A DNA stretch of 64,000 bases from JBCDJI01 sp964351865 (GCA_964351865.1 CAYGPJ010000017.1:1-64000), one strand, 5' to 3'. Counted from the stretch's first letter, positions 8,504-17,745 are shown. Numbers and translations: made by a program. Notes: generated by a model from the sequence alone, not told the origin.

Positions 8504-10399
8504 ATGGACAGGAAGGAACACTTGGAAGATCGCACTCTATTCGAACAGGAGACTATTATTGGAATCGATCTGGGAACGACCAACTCCGCGGTGGGAGTGA
8601 TCGATACCGGCTTTCCGGTATTGATTCCGGATGCGGAGGGTCGGCGTTTAACCCCATCCGTGGTGGCTTATGCTGGGGGCGATGATAGTGCTGAAGTTTT
8701 GGTAGGAACGGCAGCTCTGCGGTCGCGCACGACCAATTCTGAATCAACTATTTATTCTGCCAAGCGATTGATCGGACGGCGCTATGCTGAAATTCCTGCA
8801 GATGAAATCGCCGATCTGAGCTACCGTGTGATTGAAGGTCCGGATGGCTGGGCCGCCATTCAGACGCGAACACCCGCCTCCGTTTTTCTGCCTGAATCCG
8901 TTTCAACTCAAGTGCTTAAAAAATTAAAAACGGATGCAGAGGCTTACCTGGGATTTTCGGTAACCCGCGCAGTGATCAGTGTGCCGGCTTATTTCAATGA
9001 GGGGCAGCGTCAGAAGACCAAGCAGGCTGCTGAAGATGCGGGACTGATTGTCGAGCGAATGATCAGTGAACCCACTGCGGCCGCGCTGGCCTACGGCGTT
9101 GATCGCGACCATCAGCAGGCGAAAGTGGCGGTGTATGACTTCGGGGGAGGCACCTTTGATGTTTCTATCCTGGAATTAAATGAAGGCGTTTTTGAGGTGC
9201 TGGCGACGCATGGGAATACCCATTTAGGCGGCGACGATATCGATCAGGCGGTGGTGAATTGGCTGAGAGATGAAATAGTGTCGGGGGCAAAGACGGAACT
9301 GGCTGATACATCCATCATGGAAACTTCGGAGGTGGAGAGTCGTATGCGCAAGGTAGCGGAAGAGGCGAAGCTTGCTTTGAGCGATCAGGAGTCGTTCCAA
9401 ATTGACTTACCCTTCCTCGCTCCGGAGTTAAGCTGGAGTGGAACATTGAATCGAGCTCAGTTGGATCAACTGGCCCGTCCGATCATCGAGCGAACCAGGC
9501 AATCATGCCTGCGCGCCTTACAGGATTCCGGAGTACGCGCAGATCAGTTAGATGCCGTCCTGCTGGTCGGCGGGCAGACACGCATGCCTTTGGTGCGCGA
9601 AATGGTGCATGATATTTTTGGCAAAACCCCGGATGTGAGCATCGATCCCGATGAAGCGGTAGCGCGAGGAGCCACCGTGCAGGCGGGAATTCTTTCCGGA
9701 GCATTGAAAGAACTTGTGCTGCTAGATGTCACGCCACTTTCTCTGGGGATCGAAACTTTTGGAGGTTTGATGAATGTCATTATCCCGCGTAACTCGACCA
9801 TTCCCTGTAAGGCAGGAGAGGTATTTACGACCGCAGTGGATTTTCAGGAATCGATGCGGGTCACCATCTTGCAGGGCGAACGGGAGTTAGCTGCGGATAA
9901 CTGGAAATTAGGAGAAATGATTATCGAGTTTCCAAAGGCTGCTCGTGGCGAAGCACGAGTGGGCGTTCAGTTCGAGATTGATAGTAACGGCATGCTGCAT
10001 GTGTTGGCGCGTGATATTGCTACCGGGAAAGAGCAGGTGGTGCAGGTGAAATCTGCGGTAGATGTCTCGGATGACGCAGTGGAGGATATGGTGTCCGCTT
10101 CAGTTGATTACGCCTTCGAAGATATGGAGGCACGACGCAGAATTGAGGCCTGGACTAAAGCTAGACGCCTGATGGACACTACCCGCAGAGCTATTACCAT
10201 GGCAGGCGATGCACTGCCTGAATCGGTTAGGTCTGAAATAGATGAAACGTTAGCAGTTCTGGCGAGCATGGAGAAAAAAGGGACGAGCCGAGATATCAAG
10301 TCGCAGATTGCTCTTTTAGATCAAGCGTCATTACCTCTCGCGGATTTGTTGATGGAGCGGGCGATGGAGCAGGCGGCCATGAAAGCTATGGAGACATAA
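8504..10399 (+). CDS. Hsp70-family chaperone (DnaK-like paralogue)
   Basis: A 631-residue Hsp70 that holds and refolds clients in an ATP-driven cycle. The nucleotide-binding domain has GIDLGTTNS (phosphate 1) near residue 22, the EPTAAALAYG connect motif and DFGGGTFDVSIL (phosphate 2). The interdomain linker LLDVTPLSLGIE is clear, followed by the beta-sandwich substrate-binding domain and a helical lid. It has a ~17-residue N-terminal extension and lacks a DnaK-type Gly-rich, acidic C-terminal tail. No dnaJ or grpE is adjacent, so it may be a second Hsp70 rather than the main heat-shock DnaK. No Shine-Dalgarno sequence precedes the ATG. The family call is firm; its place among paralogues is not. 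Confidence 0.9.
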   Translation: MDRKEHLEDRTLFEQETIIGIDLGTTNSAVGVIDTGFPVLIPDAEGRRLTPSVVAYAGGDDSAEVLVGTAALRSRTTNSESTIYSAKRLIGRRYAEIPADEIADLSYRVIEGPDGWAAIQTRTPASVFLPESVSTQVLKKLKTDAEAYLGFSVTRAVISVPAYFNEGQRQKTKQAAEDAGLIVERMISEPTAAALAYGVDRDHQQAKVAVYDFGGGTFDVSILELNEGVFEVLATHGNTHLGGDDIDQAVVNWLRDEIVSGAKTELADTSIMETSEVESRMRKVAEEAKLALSDQESFQIDLPFLAPELSWSGTLNRAQLDQLARPIIERTRQSCLRALQDSGVRADQLDAVLLVGGQTRMPLVREMVHDIFGKTPDVSIDPDEAVARGATVQAGILSGALKELVLLDVTPLSLGIETFGGLMNVIIPRNSTIPCKAGEVFTTAVDFQESMRVTILQGERELAADNWKLGEMIIEFPKAARGEARVGVQFEIDSNGMLHVLARDIATGKEQVVQVKSAVDVSDDAVEDMVSASVDYAFEDMEARRRIEAWTKARRLMDTTRRAITMAGDALPESVRSEIDETLAVLASMEKKGTSRDIKSQIALLDQASLPLADLLMERAMEQAAMKAMET

Positions 10400-10476
10400 C
10401 CGCTGGACTACTGACTACTGACTACTGAAAGGAACTTGCATCTTATGGCAAATAATGTAAAAAGGGCATTAGTATT

Positions 10477-11085
10477 ATGGACGATTCAGAAATCATTGCA
10501 GACTTAACTCCAGTTGGAATTCTTGGCTATATTGGCCCAGAAGATTTGGAGGCTCTAAAATATCACGGAGAATTTGGAGAATATGGTCACGGTGAAATCA
10601 TCGTGGAAGAGGGCGTACGTCAGTATCATTTATACATCGTAGTCTCTGGCACCTGCCAGATCGTGCTGGGTAAAGAAGGTTCAGAAATGGTGCTGGGTGA
10701 GATTGGCCCGGGTGATTGTATAGGTGAGGTCAGCATTTTAGAACCAGGCGAAGCTACCGCCACCGTGCGGGTCAATGGCACTGCTGTACTCTGGAAACTG
10801 GACGTGGAGCAGTTACAGCGATTCTTTGAGAAGTTACCAGTTGCAGCGGGTCAGTTGATGTTGGGGATTTCTCAGATTTTGTGTAAGCGTTTACGTGCTG
10901 CTAACCAGACGATTCTGCTGAACAAGCTGACACCGAAGCATCTCGGAGTGCGCTCTGGAAGAGTCAATGAGCCGATTCGGCCTAATGAGGTCAATAATGA
11001 CAAGCCAGCCAGTGGCGGTCTCTTTTCCAATCTGATGGGAAAGAAAGAGAAAAAGTCGACAATCTCCACCGAAATCAGGAAATAG
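10477..11085 (+). CDS. Cyclic nucleotide-binding domain protein
   Basis: A 202-residue protein. Residues ~20-135 form a cNMP-binding beta-roll: the run VEEG, LYIVVSGTCQIV, GPGDCIGEVSIL and ATATVRV matches the Crp/PKA-R fold, including the phosphate-binding cassette region GEVSIL. No DNA-binding winged helix follows. The C-terminal ~60 residues are polar and lysine-rich (GLFSNLMGKKEKK), probably disordered. It is therefore more likely a cytoplasmic sensor or adaptor than a Crp-type regulator. It lies 77 bp after the Hsp70 gene on the same strand, behind a triple GACTACT heptamer at 10406-10426. The domain call is strong; ligand and output are unknown. Confidence 0.85.
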   Translation: MDDSEIIADLTPVGILGYIGPEDLEALKYHGEFGEYGHGEIIVEEGVRQYHLYIVVSGTCQIVLGKEGSEMVLGEIGPGDCIGEVSILEPGEATATVRVNGTAVLWKLDVEQLQRFFEKLPVAAGQLMLGISQILCKRLRAANQTILLNKLTPKHLGVRSGRVNEPIRPNEVNNDKPASGGLFSNLMGKKEKKSTISTEIRK

Positions 11086-11183
11086 TCTGTGGTCTTTTCG
11101 ACTGCCGGCTTAGTCTCCTTCGGGAGCATTCCGGCACCATGCGCCAATTACTAGTGATGGCCTAATCTCTTCCGGTTATTCGA

Positions 11184-12548
11184 TCAGTCCAGCTGAATTT
11201 CCACACCTGGTTCCGGTATGATCGTTTTCATCTTGGGAGCCTGTTCTGAAAGCTGATCCTGAAACCATTGCATCGCATCCGGATCTCCATGAACGAGGAT
11301 GCACTGGCGGGGATTTAATCGTAGGATGTAAGCCAAAATATCTTCACGCTGGGCGTGAGAAGTGAAATCAAAGTGCTTCACCTCACATCGTATACGCTGT
11401 GGGCCGTCCATCTTGTTTAAGGTGACCTTCTCTCCTGATTCGGTAGCTTGCAGCTTTCCCGCCGGGGAGGCGGGATCTGCGTAGCCGACAAAATAGGTGC
11501 TATGGCGAGGGTCGGAGAGAAAAAGTTTAGCCAGTCGGTTCGAGGTGGTCATTTCCGTCATCATGCCAGAAGGCAGCAGGTAGAGATGACCTGCTTGCGG
11601 TTTAAATTTATCCATCTTTTTCCAGTCCAACACTTGCGGACGAATGTCTTCAAAAATGGAGATCTGCTTATCGGCATGTTGATCGTAAACCTGTGAAAAG
11701 ACCTTGCCGAGGCCACCAATGAAAATAGGATTTGAGGGCAATTCACCACGCCGTTGCGCCTGAAACAGCAGCGTGAGCAGTTCCTGTGACTTACCCATAG
11801 CGAAAATAGGCATCAGCACCGCGCCATGGCGTTCGAAGGTTTCCTGAATACCCTTGATCAGCGATGCTTCAACTTCGGGTCTGGAATAACCTCCGGCGAC
11901 AGATTGAGTGCCCCGCGTGGTTTCAATCATCAACGTATCAATTCCGGATTCGGGAAGTTCGGCTTTTTTGAGGATCGTTTGATCGCTGAAGTTAATATCG
12001 CCCGTGTAGAGGATGCTTTTCTTCCCCAGTTGTAGCTCGACTGAGGCGGACCCGAGAATGTGTCCGGCATGGTGCAGGCGAAAGCGGTGGGATTCAGATT
12101 CAGGGTCGGTGAGGGGGTGTCCGTCAAGCGACCACCAACGGTTCATGCGACATGCCCGCCAGCGCTTGGTTTGCGCAGTGATCATCGGGTGGGTATAAAG
12201 CGGGCACTCGCGGATTCCCTGCTCATAGCGCTGCCGTTTCATCACGTTAACCGAATTGTGAAGCAGCGGATCAGCTAGAAAATAAGTGGCTTCACTCATG
12301 AACACCGGCAGTTCAGGGAACCGCTCCTGAATCAGCGGTACGGCGCCGGTGTGATCATGGTGAGCGTGAGTAACAAACAGGGCCTCGAGAGGCAGACGGT
12401 CAAGGCGATCGATTTCCGGGATAGCTTCATAGCCGTCATACTTCGGATGCATGCCGGCATCCAGAACGAGACCGCGACCGGCATCTTCAATGTAATAGCA
12501 ATTAGCACCGATTTCGTTATATCGGGAAAGATTGATGAATCGGCTCAT
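11184..12548 (-). CDS. MBL-fold metallo-hydrolase with beta-CASP domain (RNase-type)
   Basis: A 454-residue metallo-beta-lactamase-fold protein of the beta-CASP (CPSF/exonuclease-like) class, whose characterised members cut or trim RNA. The metal site motif HAHHDHTGA is near residues 61-69, with a further HAGHILGSA block and GDINF Asp ligand. The beta-CASP insert contains MPIFAMGKSQELL. The C-terminal RNA-specificity region shows DFTSHAQRED and VHGD, which supply the last His ligands. It is shorter than RNase J and lacks the RNase J C-terminal domain, fitting the YsaN/CPSF-like group. It starts 24 bp downstream of the PpiD-like gene, so the two may share an mRNA. Processing of mRNA or other RNA is inferred from the family. 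Confidence 0.9.
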   Translation of the reverse strand: MSRFINLSRYNEIGANCYYIEDAGRGLVLDAGMHPKYDGYEAIPEIDRLDRLPLEALFVTHAHHDHTGAVPLIQERFPELPVFMSEATYFLADPLLHNSVNVMKRQRYEQGIRECPLYTHPMITAQTKRWRACRMNRWWSLDGHPLTDPESESHRFRLHHAGHILGSASVELQLGKKSILYTGDINFSDQTILKKAELPESGIDTLMIETTRGTQSVAGGYSRPEVEASLIKGIQETFERHGAVLMPIFAMGKSQELLTLLFQAQRRGELPSNPIFIGGLGKVFSQVYDQHADKQISIFEDIRPQVLDWKKMDKFKPQAGHLYLLPSGMMTEMTTSNRLAKLFLSDPRHSTYFVGYADPASPAGKLQATESGEKVTLNKMDGPQRIRCEVKHFDFTSHAQREDILAYILRLNPRQCILVHGDPDAMQWFQDQLSEQAPKMKTIIPEPGVEIQLD

Positions 12549-12572
12549 GCGGAGAAGGAGCGAAATCCCGCC

Positions 12573-14108
12573 TTAGAGATTTTGCGTATCCAGCATGGGA
12601 AGCTCGGTGCCTGGAGCGTTATATTGGGATTTGACCCATTCCCTGACCAGCATGGCGCCTTGTTGAGCCACCAGTTGTTGCTGGGTGGCCTGGCGATTGT
12701 TTTCCACGATTTCTGCAGCAGGAGGGGTGCGCTGAGAAACGTAAAAGACATATCCGGTATCACCTTGCCGCTCGAATGGACTGGTCTCCTTGACTTCCAT
12801 CGCGGATGCGCTGCGAGCGGCTAATTGTGTCACTTCACCTTGATCACTATTACGCATCTGGATCGAAGGAATCAAAGTGATGTCTTTACCCGCTTTGAAT
12901 CCGACTTCCGCAAGTGCCGCATCCCACTCGGTGCCGGCCTCCAATAATTTGCTTAACTGCATTGCCATCTGGCGCCCGTCAATGGACAGTTTGCGCTCAA
13001 TTTCGCGTTCGCGGTAATCTTGACGCACAGTTTCTGCTGCCTGTGCAAAAGGAATGGGCTCGCTGCTTTTGATGTTTGCCAGATGAATCACGACAAATCC
13101 GTCTTGCACCTGAATGGCATCACTGACCGGTTCTTCCTGAGAGAGGCTGTAAGCCACGTTGGTCACTTTTTCTCCTCCCGGAATACCCGAAGGTTTCCCT
13201 GAAACCGTGAAAAAGTCACTTTGCTTTACCTCGAGATTAGCGGCTTTAGCTTCACCGGCAAAATTGGGTAATGGGGTCTGATCTTGCAACGCATCATAAA
13301 AAGGGCCGGAGAATTTAAATGCCGTTTCACCTAATTGACGCAACAGTGCCTCTCTTTTTTCGCCAGATTCCGGAGTATTGGAAGGCAACTGGAAGTAAAC
13401 ATAATCGATCTGCCGTTCCTCCTGAGTCATGTAACGATTAATATTCTGCTGGTAGAACGCTTCTAATTCAGTTTCATCAATTTTAATGGCTTTGGCCACA
13501 TCTTGGCGTGACAGGGTGGCGACTTTGATTGTGCTCGATCCATGCAGGCGATGGATCAGAGAGGTGACTTCTTTATCAGTAGTCACCGCAGACGATTGGA
13601 TCATGCGGTTGAACTTCTCAATCATCAGCTGATGGCGCACCGCCGACTCGAATCGTTCAAGATTCATCCCATCAGCGATCGTTACGCCGGGAGGGTCGAA
13701 AAAAGCGGCAGCGAATTGTTGAAATCGCTCCGGATTGAATTTGCCATCCTGTTGGAATATGGGATGCAGTGTGACGTAGTCCGTTACTTCATCAGCCGAG
13801 ACCGAGATGCCTGCGTCTTCAGCTGCTTTCAGGGTGATAAGCCGGTTCCATGTTTCCCGTGCCAGCATATCCTGCATGCCGGGATATTGAGAAATCATTT
13901 GTCCGGTGGTTAGAGTAAATGACAGCTCAGTTTCGCGAAAGTATTTGGCAAAGTCGGCCCGGCTAATGGCTTCACCTCGTATCTCGCCTAAGTTGCGTGT
14001 GCCGGTCAATCCGGTTGAGGGGACATCAATAAAAATGAATGCGGCGGCGACGAGAATGAGGATCAAAAATAAAAATCCACGTAATTTGCGGTTAAGAAAA
14101 CTTATCAT
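12573..14108 (-). CDS. PpiD/SurA-like membrane-anchored periplasmic chaperone
   Basis: A 511-residue protein with a short cytoplasmic N-terminus, one membrane segment at about residues 11-28 (LFLILILVAAAFIFI), then a periplasmic part that begins with a SurA_N-type chaperone domain (GEIRGEAISRADFAKYF). This is the PpiD architecture: inner-membrane anchored, catching secreted proteins at the Sec exit. The mid-region (YMTQEERQIDYVYFQLP, and later FVVIHLANIKSSEPIPFAQA) resembles a degenerate parvulin domain, so isomerase activity is uncertain. The protein ends in a Gln-rich helix. It is divergent from the TPR-ExbB-ExbD operon, separated by 57 bp, which suggests linked envelope functions. Confidence 0.85.
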   Translation of the reverse strand: MISFLNRKLRGFLFLILILVAAAFIFIDVPSTGLTGTRNLGEIRGEAISRADFAKYFRETELSFTLTTGQMISQYPGMQDMLARETWNRLITLKAAEDAGISVSADEVTDYVTLHPIFQQDGKFNPERFQQFAAAFFDPPGVTIADGMNLERFESAVRHQLMIEKFNRMIQSSAVTTDKEVTSLIHRLHGSSTIKVATLSRQDVAKAIKIDETELEAFYQQNINRYMTQEERQIDYVYFQLPSNTPESGEKREALLRQLGETAFKFSGPFYDALQDQTPLPNFAGEAKAANLEVKQSDFFTVSGKPSGIPGGEKVTNVAYSLSQEEPVSDAIQVQDGFVVIHLANIKSSEPIPFAQAAETVRQDYREREIERKLSIDGRQMAMQLSKLLEAGTEWDAALAEVGFKAGKDITLIPSIQMRNSDQGEVTQLAARSASAMEVKETSPFERQGDTGYVFYVSQRTPPAAEIVENNRQATQQQLVAQQGAMLVREWVKSQYNAPGTELPMLDTQNL

Positions 14109-14165
14109 AGAAAATCTTTTTTAGTTGTTATTTGGCGTATATCAATGCAGAACAAAACATAATAA

Positions 14166-14933
14166 ATGGGATTTGCAACGAATAAACTATTAGCGTGTGC
14201 CGTAATGGCGTTATTCTCTACCGGAATATTGACCAGCTGGGCACAGGAAACTCCGGATACCCTGTATCTCAAATCGGGTGAGGAAATTAAGGGGGAGGTC
14301 AAAGGCAAATTACCGGATGGTTCAGTTAATTTTAAATTCGCGCAGGGGACAATCCCATACCGAATGAATGTCATTCAAAAAATTGATCTCGGTGAGCGAC
14401 CTCAACTGAAGGAGGCTCAAAAGGCGGCTGAAGCTGAAAAATATGATGAAGTGATCTCTCTGTTGACACCGGTAGTGGATCAGTTTCTCGGCTTCCAAAG
14501 TCCATGGGTGGGCCAGGCTGCCGGCGAATTAGCAAATGCACTGGCTCAGTCAGGTAAAACCTTCAAGAGCGTTGAACTCGCTAAGCGGATCTCAGAATTA
14601 TACCCGGGACACCCGATGGAGAAAATGGGAGCTATCTTAGAGGCTAATACGCTCCTTTCACAGGGGAAAGTGGACGAAGCCTTGAGTAAACTGACTCCCT
14701 TGAAAGATGATCTGCCGGTAAAAACATCTCCTAGTGCCAGTGAAATGCAGCTCTTAGGCGATTATCATTTTGCCATGGGGCTTGCTATGGAAAAAAAGAA
14801 CCAACCCGAACAGGCACTCGAACATTTTTTAACGGTTGCGGCAGTTTATCCAACGCCTAAGAAGCGTGCGGCCGATGCTCAGCAGAAAGCCGATGCTTTA
14901 CTTGCGGCTAATGCGGGGCTAATGGTTCCATAA
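14166..14933 (+). CDS. Secreted TPR protein heading the ExbB/ExbD operon
   Basis: A 255-residue protein with a signal peptide at residues 1-26 (cleavage near SWAQE). A short beta-rich segment follows (TLYLKSGEEIKGEV), resembling a small SH3-like or LSm-like module with a recurring KSGEEIxG pattern. Three or four TPR-like helical pairs follow. It starts 56 bp ahead of exbB on the same strand, so it is probably the first gene of that operon and a periplasmic partner of the ExbB/ExbD motor. Such leading TPR proteins recur near ExbB in Verrucomicrobiota and Planctomycetota by general experience; the exact function is unknown. Confidence 0.8.
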   Translation: MGFATNKLLACAVMALFSTGILTSWAQETPDTLYLKSGEEIKGEVKGKLPDGSVNFKFAQGTIPYRMNVIQKIDLGERPQLKEAQKAAEAEKYDEVISLLTPVVDQFLGFQSPWVGQAAGELANALAQSGKTFKSVELAKRISELYPGHPMEKMGAILEANTLLSQGKVDEALSKLTPLKDDLPVKTSPSASEMQLLGDYHFAMGLAMEKKNQPEQALEHFLTVAAVYPTPKKRAADAQQKADALLAANAGLMVP

Positions 14934-14988
14934 TCTCAAATTTTAACACCAAATAACTAAGACCCAATTAACAACCCAAAAACATTTT

Positions 14989-15759
14989 ATGATGAAACTG
15001 ACTAAAAAATCACTGTTATCGAACCGGTGGATGTGGATCCTGCTAGCCACGACTGCTTTGTTATTCCTAGTAGACCCAGCCCTGGCTCAAGAAGCTGAAG
15101 AAGCAGTGGCGAAGGACAAAAACTTCTTGGAAGTGTTTATGTCAGGGGGGGCGACCATGTGGTTCCTGCTGATTCAGTCGGTCATTGTGGTGACCTTCAC
15201 CATTGAAGGTTTCATTAAATTCCGTGCCGCTAAACTGGCACCACCTGCCGTTGTCGCTTTGCTGCAGGATGCCATGTATGCAGGTAACTACCAGCAGGCT
15301 TACGAAGTCTGTCAGGCCAACCCTTGTTTTGTTTCTAAAATTCTGGCCATCGGAATCGAGCGTCTGGGACGTGGTAAAGAGATTGTCGAAGCCGCCATCG
15401 GTGATGCTGCCGCTTCAGAGGCTATTCGTCTTAAAAACAACTTGAACTTCCTTTCGGTGGTTGGTGTCACCGCTCCCATGTTCGGGCTGCTGGGAACAGT
15501 TATCGGGATGATCGGTGCATTCGAAACACTCGGTAGTGGTGGAGTGGCAGACATGAGCTCGCTTTCCGCTAACATCGCTGTGGTATTGGTCACCACCGCT
15601 GGTGGTCTGGTAGTGGCGATTCCTGCTTTTATTCTCTACTATGTGATCAAAGGTCAGGCGGCCAAGGTCATTATTAATGCCGATTCCGAAGTATCCCGCT
15701 TGCTGGAAGTTGTTCCTTATGAGCAAGTTGCAGGAATGGACTTTACCGGCCAACACTAA
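14989..15759 (+). CDS. exbB: MotA/TolQ/ExbB proton channel family protein
   Basis: A 256-residue ExbB/TolQ protein, the pentameric inner-membrane channel that uses proton motive force to drive a partner ExbD/TolR. It carries an N-terminal signal or extra membrane helix (residues ~13-33, ending ALAQE), as in the long ExbB subtype. TM helices follow at about 55-72, 155-180 and 190-220. The conserved channel region GVTAPMFGLLGTVIGMIGAF and the following ANIAVVLVTTAGGLVVAIPA are clear. Two ExbD genes follow directly. No tonB is seen, so the load may be a TonB elsewhere or another envelope process. The start is an ATG-ATG pair without a good Shine-Dalgarno sequence. Confidence 0.93.
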   Translation: MMKLTKKSLLSNRWMWILLATTALLFLVDPALAQEAEEAVAKDKNFLEVFMSGGATMWFLLIQSVIVVTFTIEGFIKFRAAKLAPPAVVALLQDAMYAGNYQQAYEVCQANPCFVSKILAIGIERLGRGKEIVEAAIGDAAASEAIRLKNNLNFLSVVGVTAPMFGLLGTVIGMIGAFETLGSGGVADMSSLSANIAVVLVTTAGGLVVAIPAFILYYVIKGQAAKVIINADSEVSRLLEVVPYEQVAGMDFTGQH

Positions 15760-15812
15760 GCTTTAGATTGCAAGAAACTCTGGATTGATCATCATTTTCG
15801 ATAAGGACACAT

Positions 15813-16265
15813 ATGGGTCGTAAGGCAATGTATCAACAAGACGAGGCGGAACCTGAATTTCAGATTTCGACCATGGTAGATGTCTTGATGACATTGCTGC
15901 TCTTCTTTATTGCTACCGCAACTGATGAAGTCATGACACAAACGGCTGACCTTGAATTACCGGAAGCACCTCAGGCTGCAGAACCGGAAGATAAGAAGGG
16001 ACAATTGGTGATCAATGTCGAGCGTGTAACGCACAATTTGACGATCAATGAAGTCGTCTACCCGAGTGAAGCCTCACTAGTGCCCGTGATTACTAAAGCC
16101 AAGAGTAACTACGAATTAAACCGCATGACCGATAACCCTTATCGCGTGCTGATCCGTGCGGATAAGAACGTTCCCTACAGTAAGGTTAAGCAAGTCATGA
16201 AAGCCTGTGCGGAAGCCGGGGTGCTTGATGTCATTTTCGCCACCGATCCGGGATCTGAAGGATAA
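15813..16265 (+). CDS. exbD: Biopolymer transporter ExbD/TolR, first copy
   Basis: A 150-residue ExbD/TolR. One membrane helix lies near residues 20-38 and begins with the hallmark Asp (STMVDVLMTLLLFFIATA), the residue thought to take part in proton transfer with ExbB. The periplasmic domain ends with the usual VLIRADKNVPYSKVKQVMKACAEAGV block. It lies 53 bp after exbB and 5 bp before the second exbD. A pair of ExbDs behind one ExbB suggests a heteromeric stator pair. Confidence 0.92.
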   Translation: MGRKAMYQQDEAEPEFQISTMVDVLMTLLLFFIATATDEVMTQTADLELPEAPQAAEPEDKKGQLVINVERVTHNLTINEVVYPSEASLVPVITKAKSNYELNRMTDNPYRVLIRADKNVPYSKVKQVMKACAEAGVLDVIFATDPGSEG

Positions 16266-16270
16266 ATCGT

Positions 16271-16702
16271 ATGCCACGTGTACCAGAAGAAGTAGAACAG
16301 GATGTTGGGCTGCAGATGGCTCCCATGATTAATGTCATGCTGGTGCTGTTGGCTGCCTTCGTGGCAACCACCGGTGCAGTGCAGAAGGAATTTGAATTGG
16401 GGGTGAAGGTGCCGGGGCAATCCGATGGAAAACCTCCGATGGAAAATACGCAGGATACGCCCATTAACATTGAAATCGATCCCAACGGCACCGTTTATTT
16501 CAATAAGCGGTCAGTGGACAGTCCCAGCGACAAAGAGTTACCCACCTTAAAGACTAGGCTTAAGCGTGCGACTGACTTGTTTGGTGATCAGCCCGTCATT
16601 GTGCGTCCTCACGCCGACACACCACATTCACGGGTGATTGATGTGCTCAATGCCTGCAGTTCCTCCAATGTGAAAAATCTCTCCTTTGGCGAGAAACGGT
16701 AG
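16271..16702 (+). CDS. exbD: Biopolymer transporter ExbD/TolR, second copy
   Basis: A 143-residue ExbD/TolR paralogue. The membrane segment at about residues 17-34 (APMINVMLVLLAAFVATTGA) has Asn at the position where the first copy and most ExbDs have the proton-handling Asp. The C-terminal block VIVRPHADTPHSRVIDVLNACSSSNV matches the family. The Asn suggests that this copy may be a structural partner rather than the proton-coupling subunit. It is the last gene of the operon; no clear terminator follows before the repeat at 16791. Confidence 0.9.
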   Translation: MPRVPEEVEQDVGLQMAPMINVMLVLLAAFVATTGAVQKEFELGVKVPGQSDGKPPMENTQDTPINIEIDPNGTVYFNKRSVDSPSDKELPTLKTRLKRATDLFGDQPVIVRPHADTPHSRVIDVLNACSSSNVKNLSFGEKR

Positions 16703-16790
16703 GTTAGAGAACCAGTACTTGTTTTGACTGAAAAGGCAAGAGTTCATCTTGCCAATTTATGATTAAACGCAGTCTGCTATCGTCTGAGTT

Positions 16791-16992
16791 TAGAGCATTT
16801 CCGAATGATGTATTAACATGTAGGGCGAGAAAACTAAGCACGCAGTGCGGCCAGCATGTATTTCTAACTTGTTAAGTTTAGGCCTAGCCTAAAGCTTGCA
16901 TCTCGCCAACTTCCATCCCGGCAAGATGCAAGCTTGCCCTACATTTATTTTCATCAGGTCACCGAGGAAGAACTTAATTCGGAAACGCGCTA
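16791..16992. repeat. MITE-like element, family A, copy 2 (with nested insert)
   Basis: A 202-bp TA-flanked element with ends TAGAGCATTTCCGAAT and ATTCGGAAACGCGCTA. Its GGCGAGA...TCTCGCC hairpin is split by about 67 bp (roughly 16829-16895) that match, in the opposite orientation, the block nested in the other hairpin of copy 3. The right end reaches into the neighbouring hisN-like gene and provides its stop codon (CTA at 16990-16992 on the + strand). Confidence 0.8.
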
Positions 16993-17745
16993 ATTCAATA
17001 GCGAGATCACCTCAGCGTGTAATCCTGATCCGGCCGCAACACAGGATGTCGCTTTGCTAGCATCGCCGCCATCCCAGCCCGTAATGAGCCCTCCAGCCCC
17101 CTGAACGACCGGAATTAATGGCAGCAGATCCCACGGATTCATAATGGGATCCAATGCGATGTCAGCACGACCGGAGACCAGTTGCAGGTAGGAAAAACAG
17201 TCACCCCAGGTGCGAAAGGTATCTACTTGTCGGCGTAGATTTTCGAACGAAGCATAATTCTGGTGGAGCTCCGCCAACCCGGGGTCGGTGATCAGTAAAG
17301 TAGCTTCTGAAATCTCGTTACATGTGCGGATACGGGTGGGCGTACCGTTAATGGTGGTCGTTTCATTATCCCCCAGGCAGAGAAGTTTTAGAACCGGCTG
17401 GTGAATACAGCCGACAACAGGTTTTCCGTTTTTCAGCAGACCAATCAACGTTCCGAACAGCGGCACTCCTGCCGCAAACGAAATGGTTCCGTCAATTGGA
17501 TCCAGCACCCAAACGTATTCGGCATCCGTCCGCACATTACCATATTCTTCCCCGATGATGCCATGATCAGGATATGTGCGCTCGATTTCCTGGCGTAGCA
17601 ATTCTTCAGCCTCGCGGTCGGCTCGGGTTACAATGGTACGATCCTGCTTGGTTTGCACATCGATTTCGTTACTGCGGAAGTAAGGGAGAATGAGATCACC
17701 ACTTTTCCGGGCCAGCTGTTCAGTAAATTCCAGAAATTCTTTCAT
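16990..17745 (-). CDS. hisN: Inositol monophosphatase family protein, histidinol-phosphatase-like
   Basis: A 251-residue Mg-dependent IMPase-family phosphatase. The three signature blocks are present: GEEYG (first metal Glu) near residue 65, WVLDPIDGT (metal Asp pair) near residue 79, and NPWDLLPLIPVVQGAGG near residue 204. Overall pattern fits HisN-type histidinol-phosphatases, which make histidinol from its phosphate; an inositol-1-phosphatase or 3'-phosphoadenosine phosphatase role cannot be excluded. It starts 6 bp after deoC and is the last gene of that reverse-strand operon. Its stop codon lies within the terminal repeat of the MITE-like element, so the natural C-terminus may have been altered by a few residues when the element landed. 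Confidence 0.85.
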   Translation of the reverse strand: MKEFLEFTEQLARKSGDLILPYFRSNEIDVQTKQDRTIVTRADREAEELLRQEIERTYPDHGIIGEEYGNVRTDAEYVWVLDPIDGTISFAAGVPLFGTLIGLLKNGKPVVGCIHQPVLKLLCLGDNETTTINGTPTRIRTCNEISEATLLITDPGLAELHQNYASFENLRRQVDTFRTWGDCFSYLQLVSGRADIALDPIMNPWDLLPLIPVVQGAGGLITGWDGGDASKATSCVAAGSGLHAEVISLLN

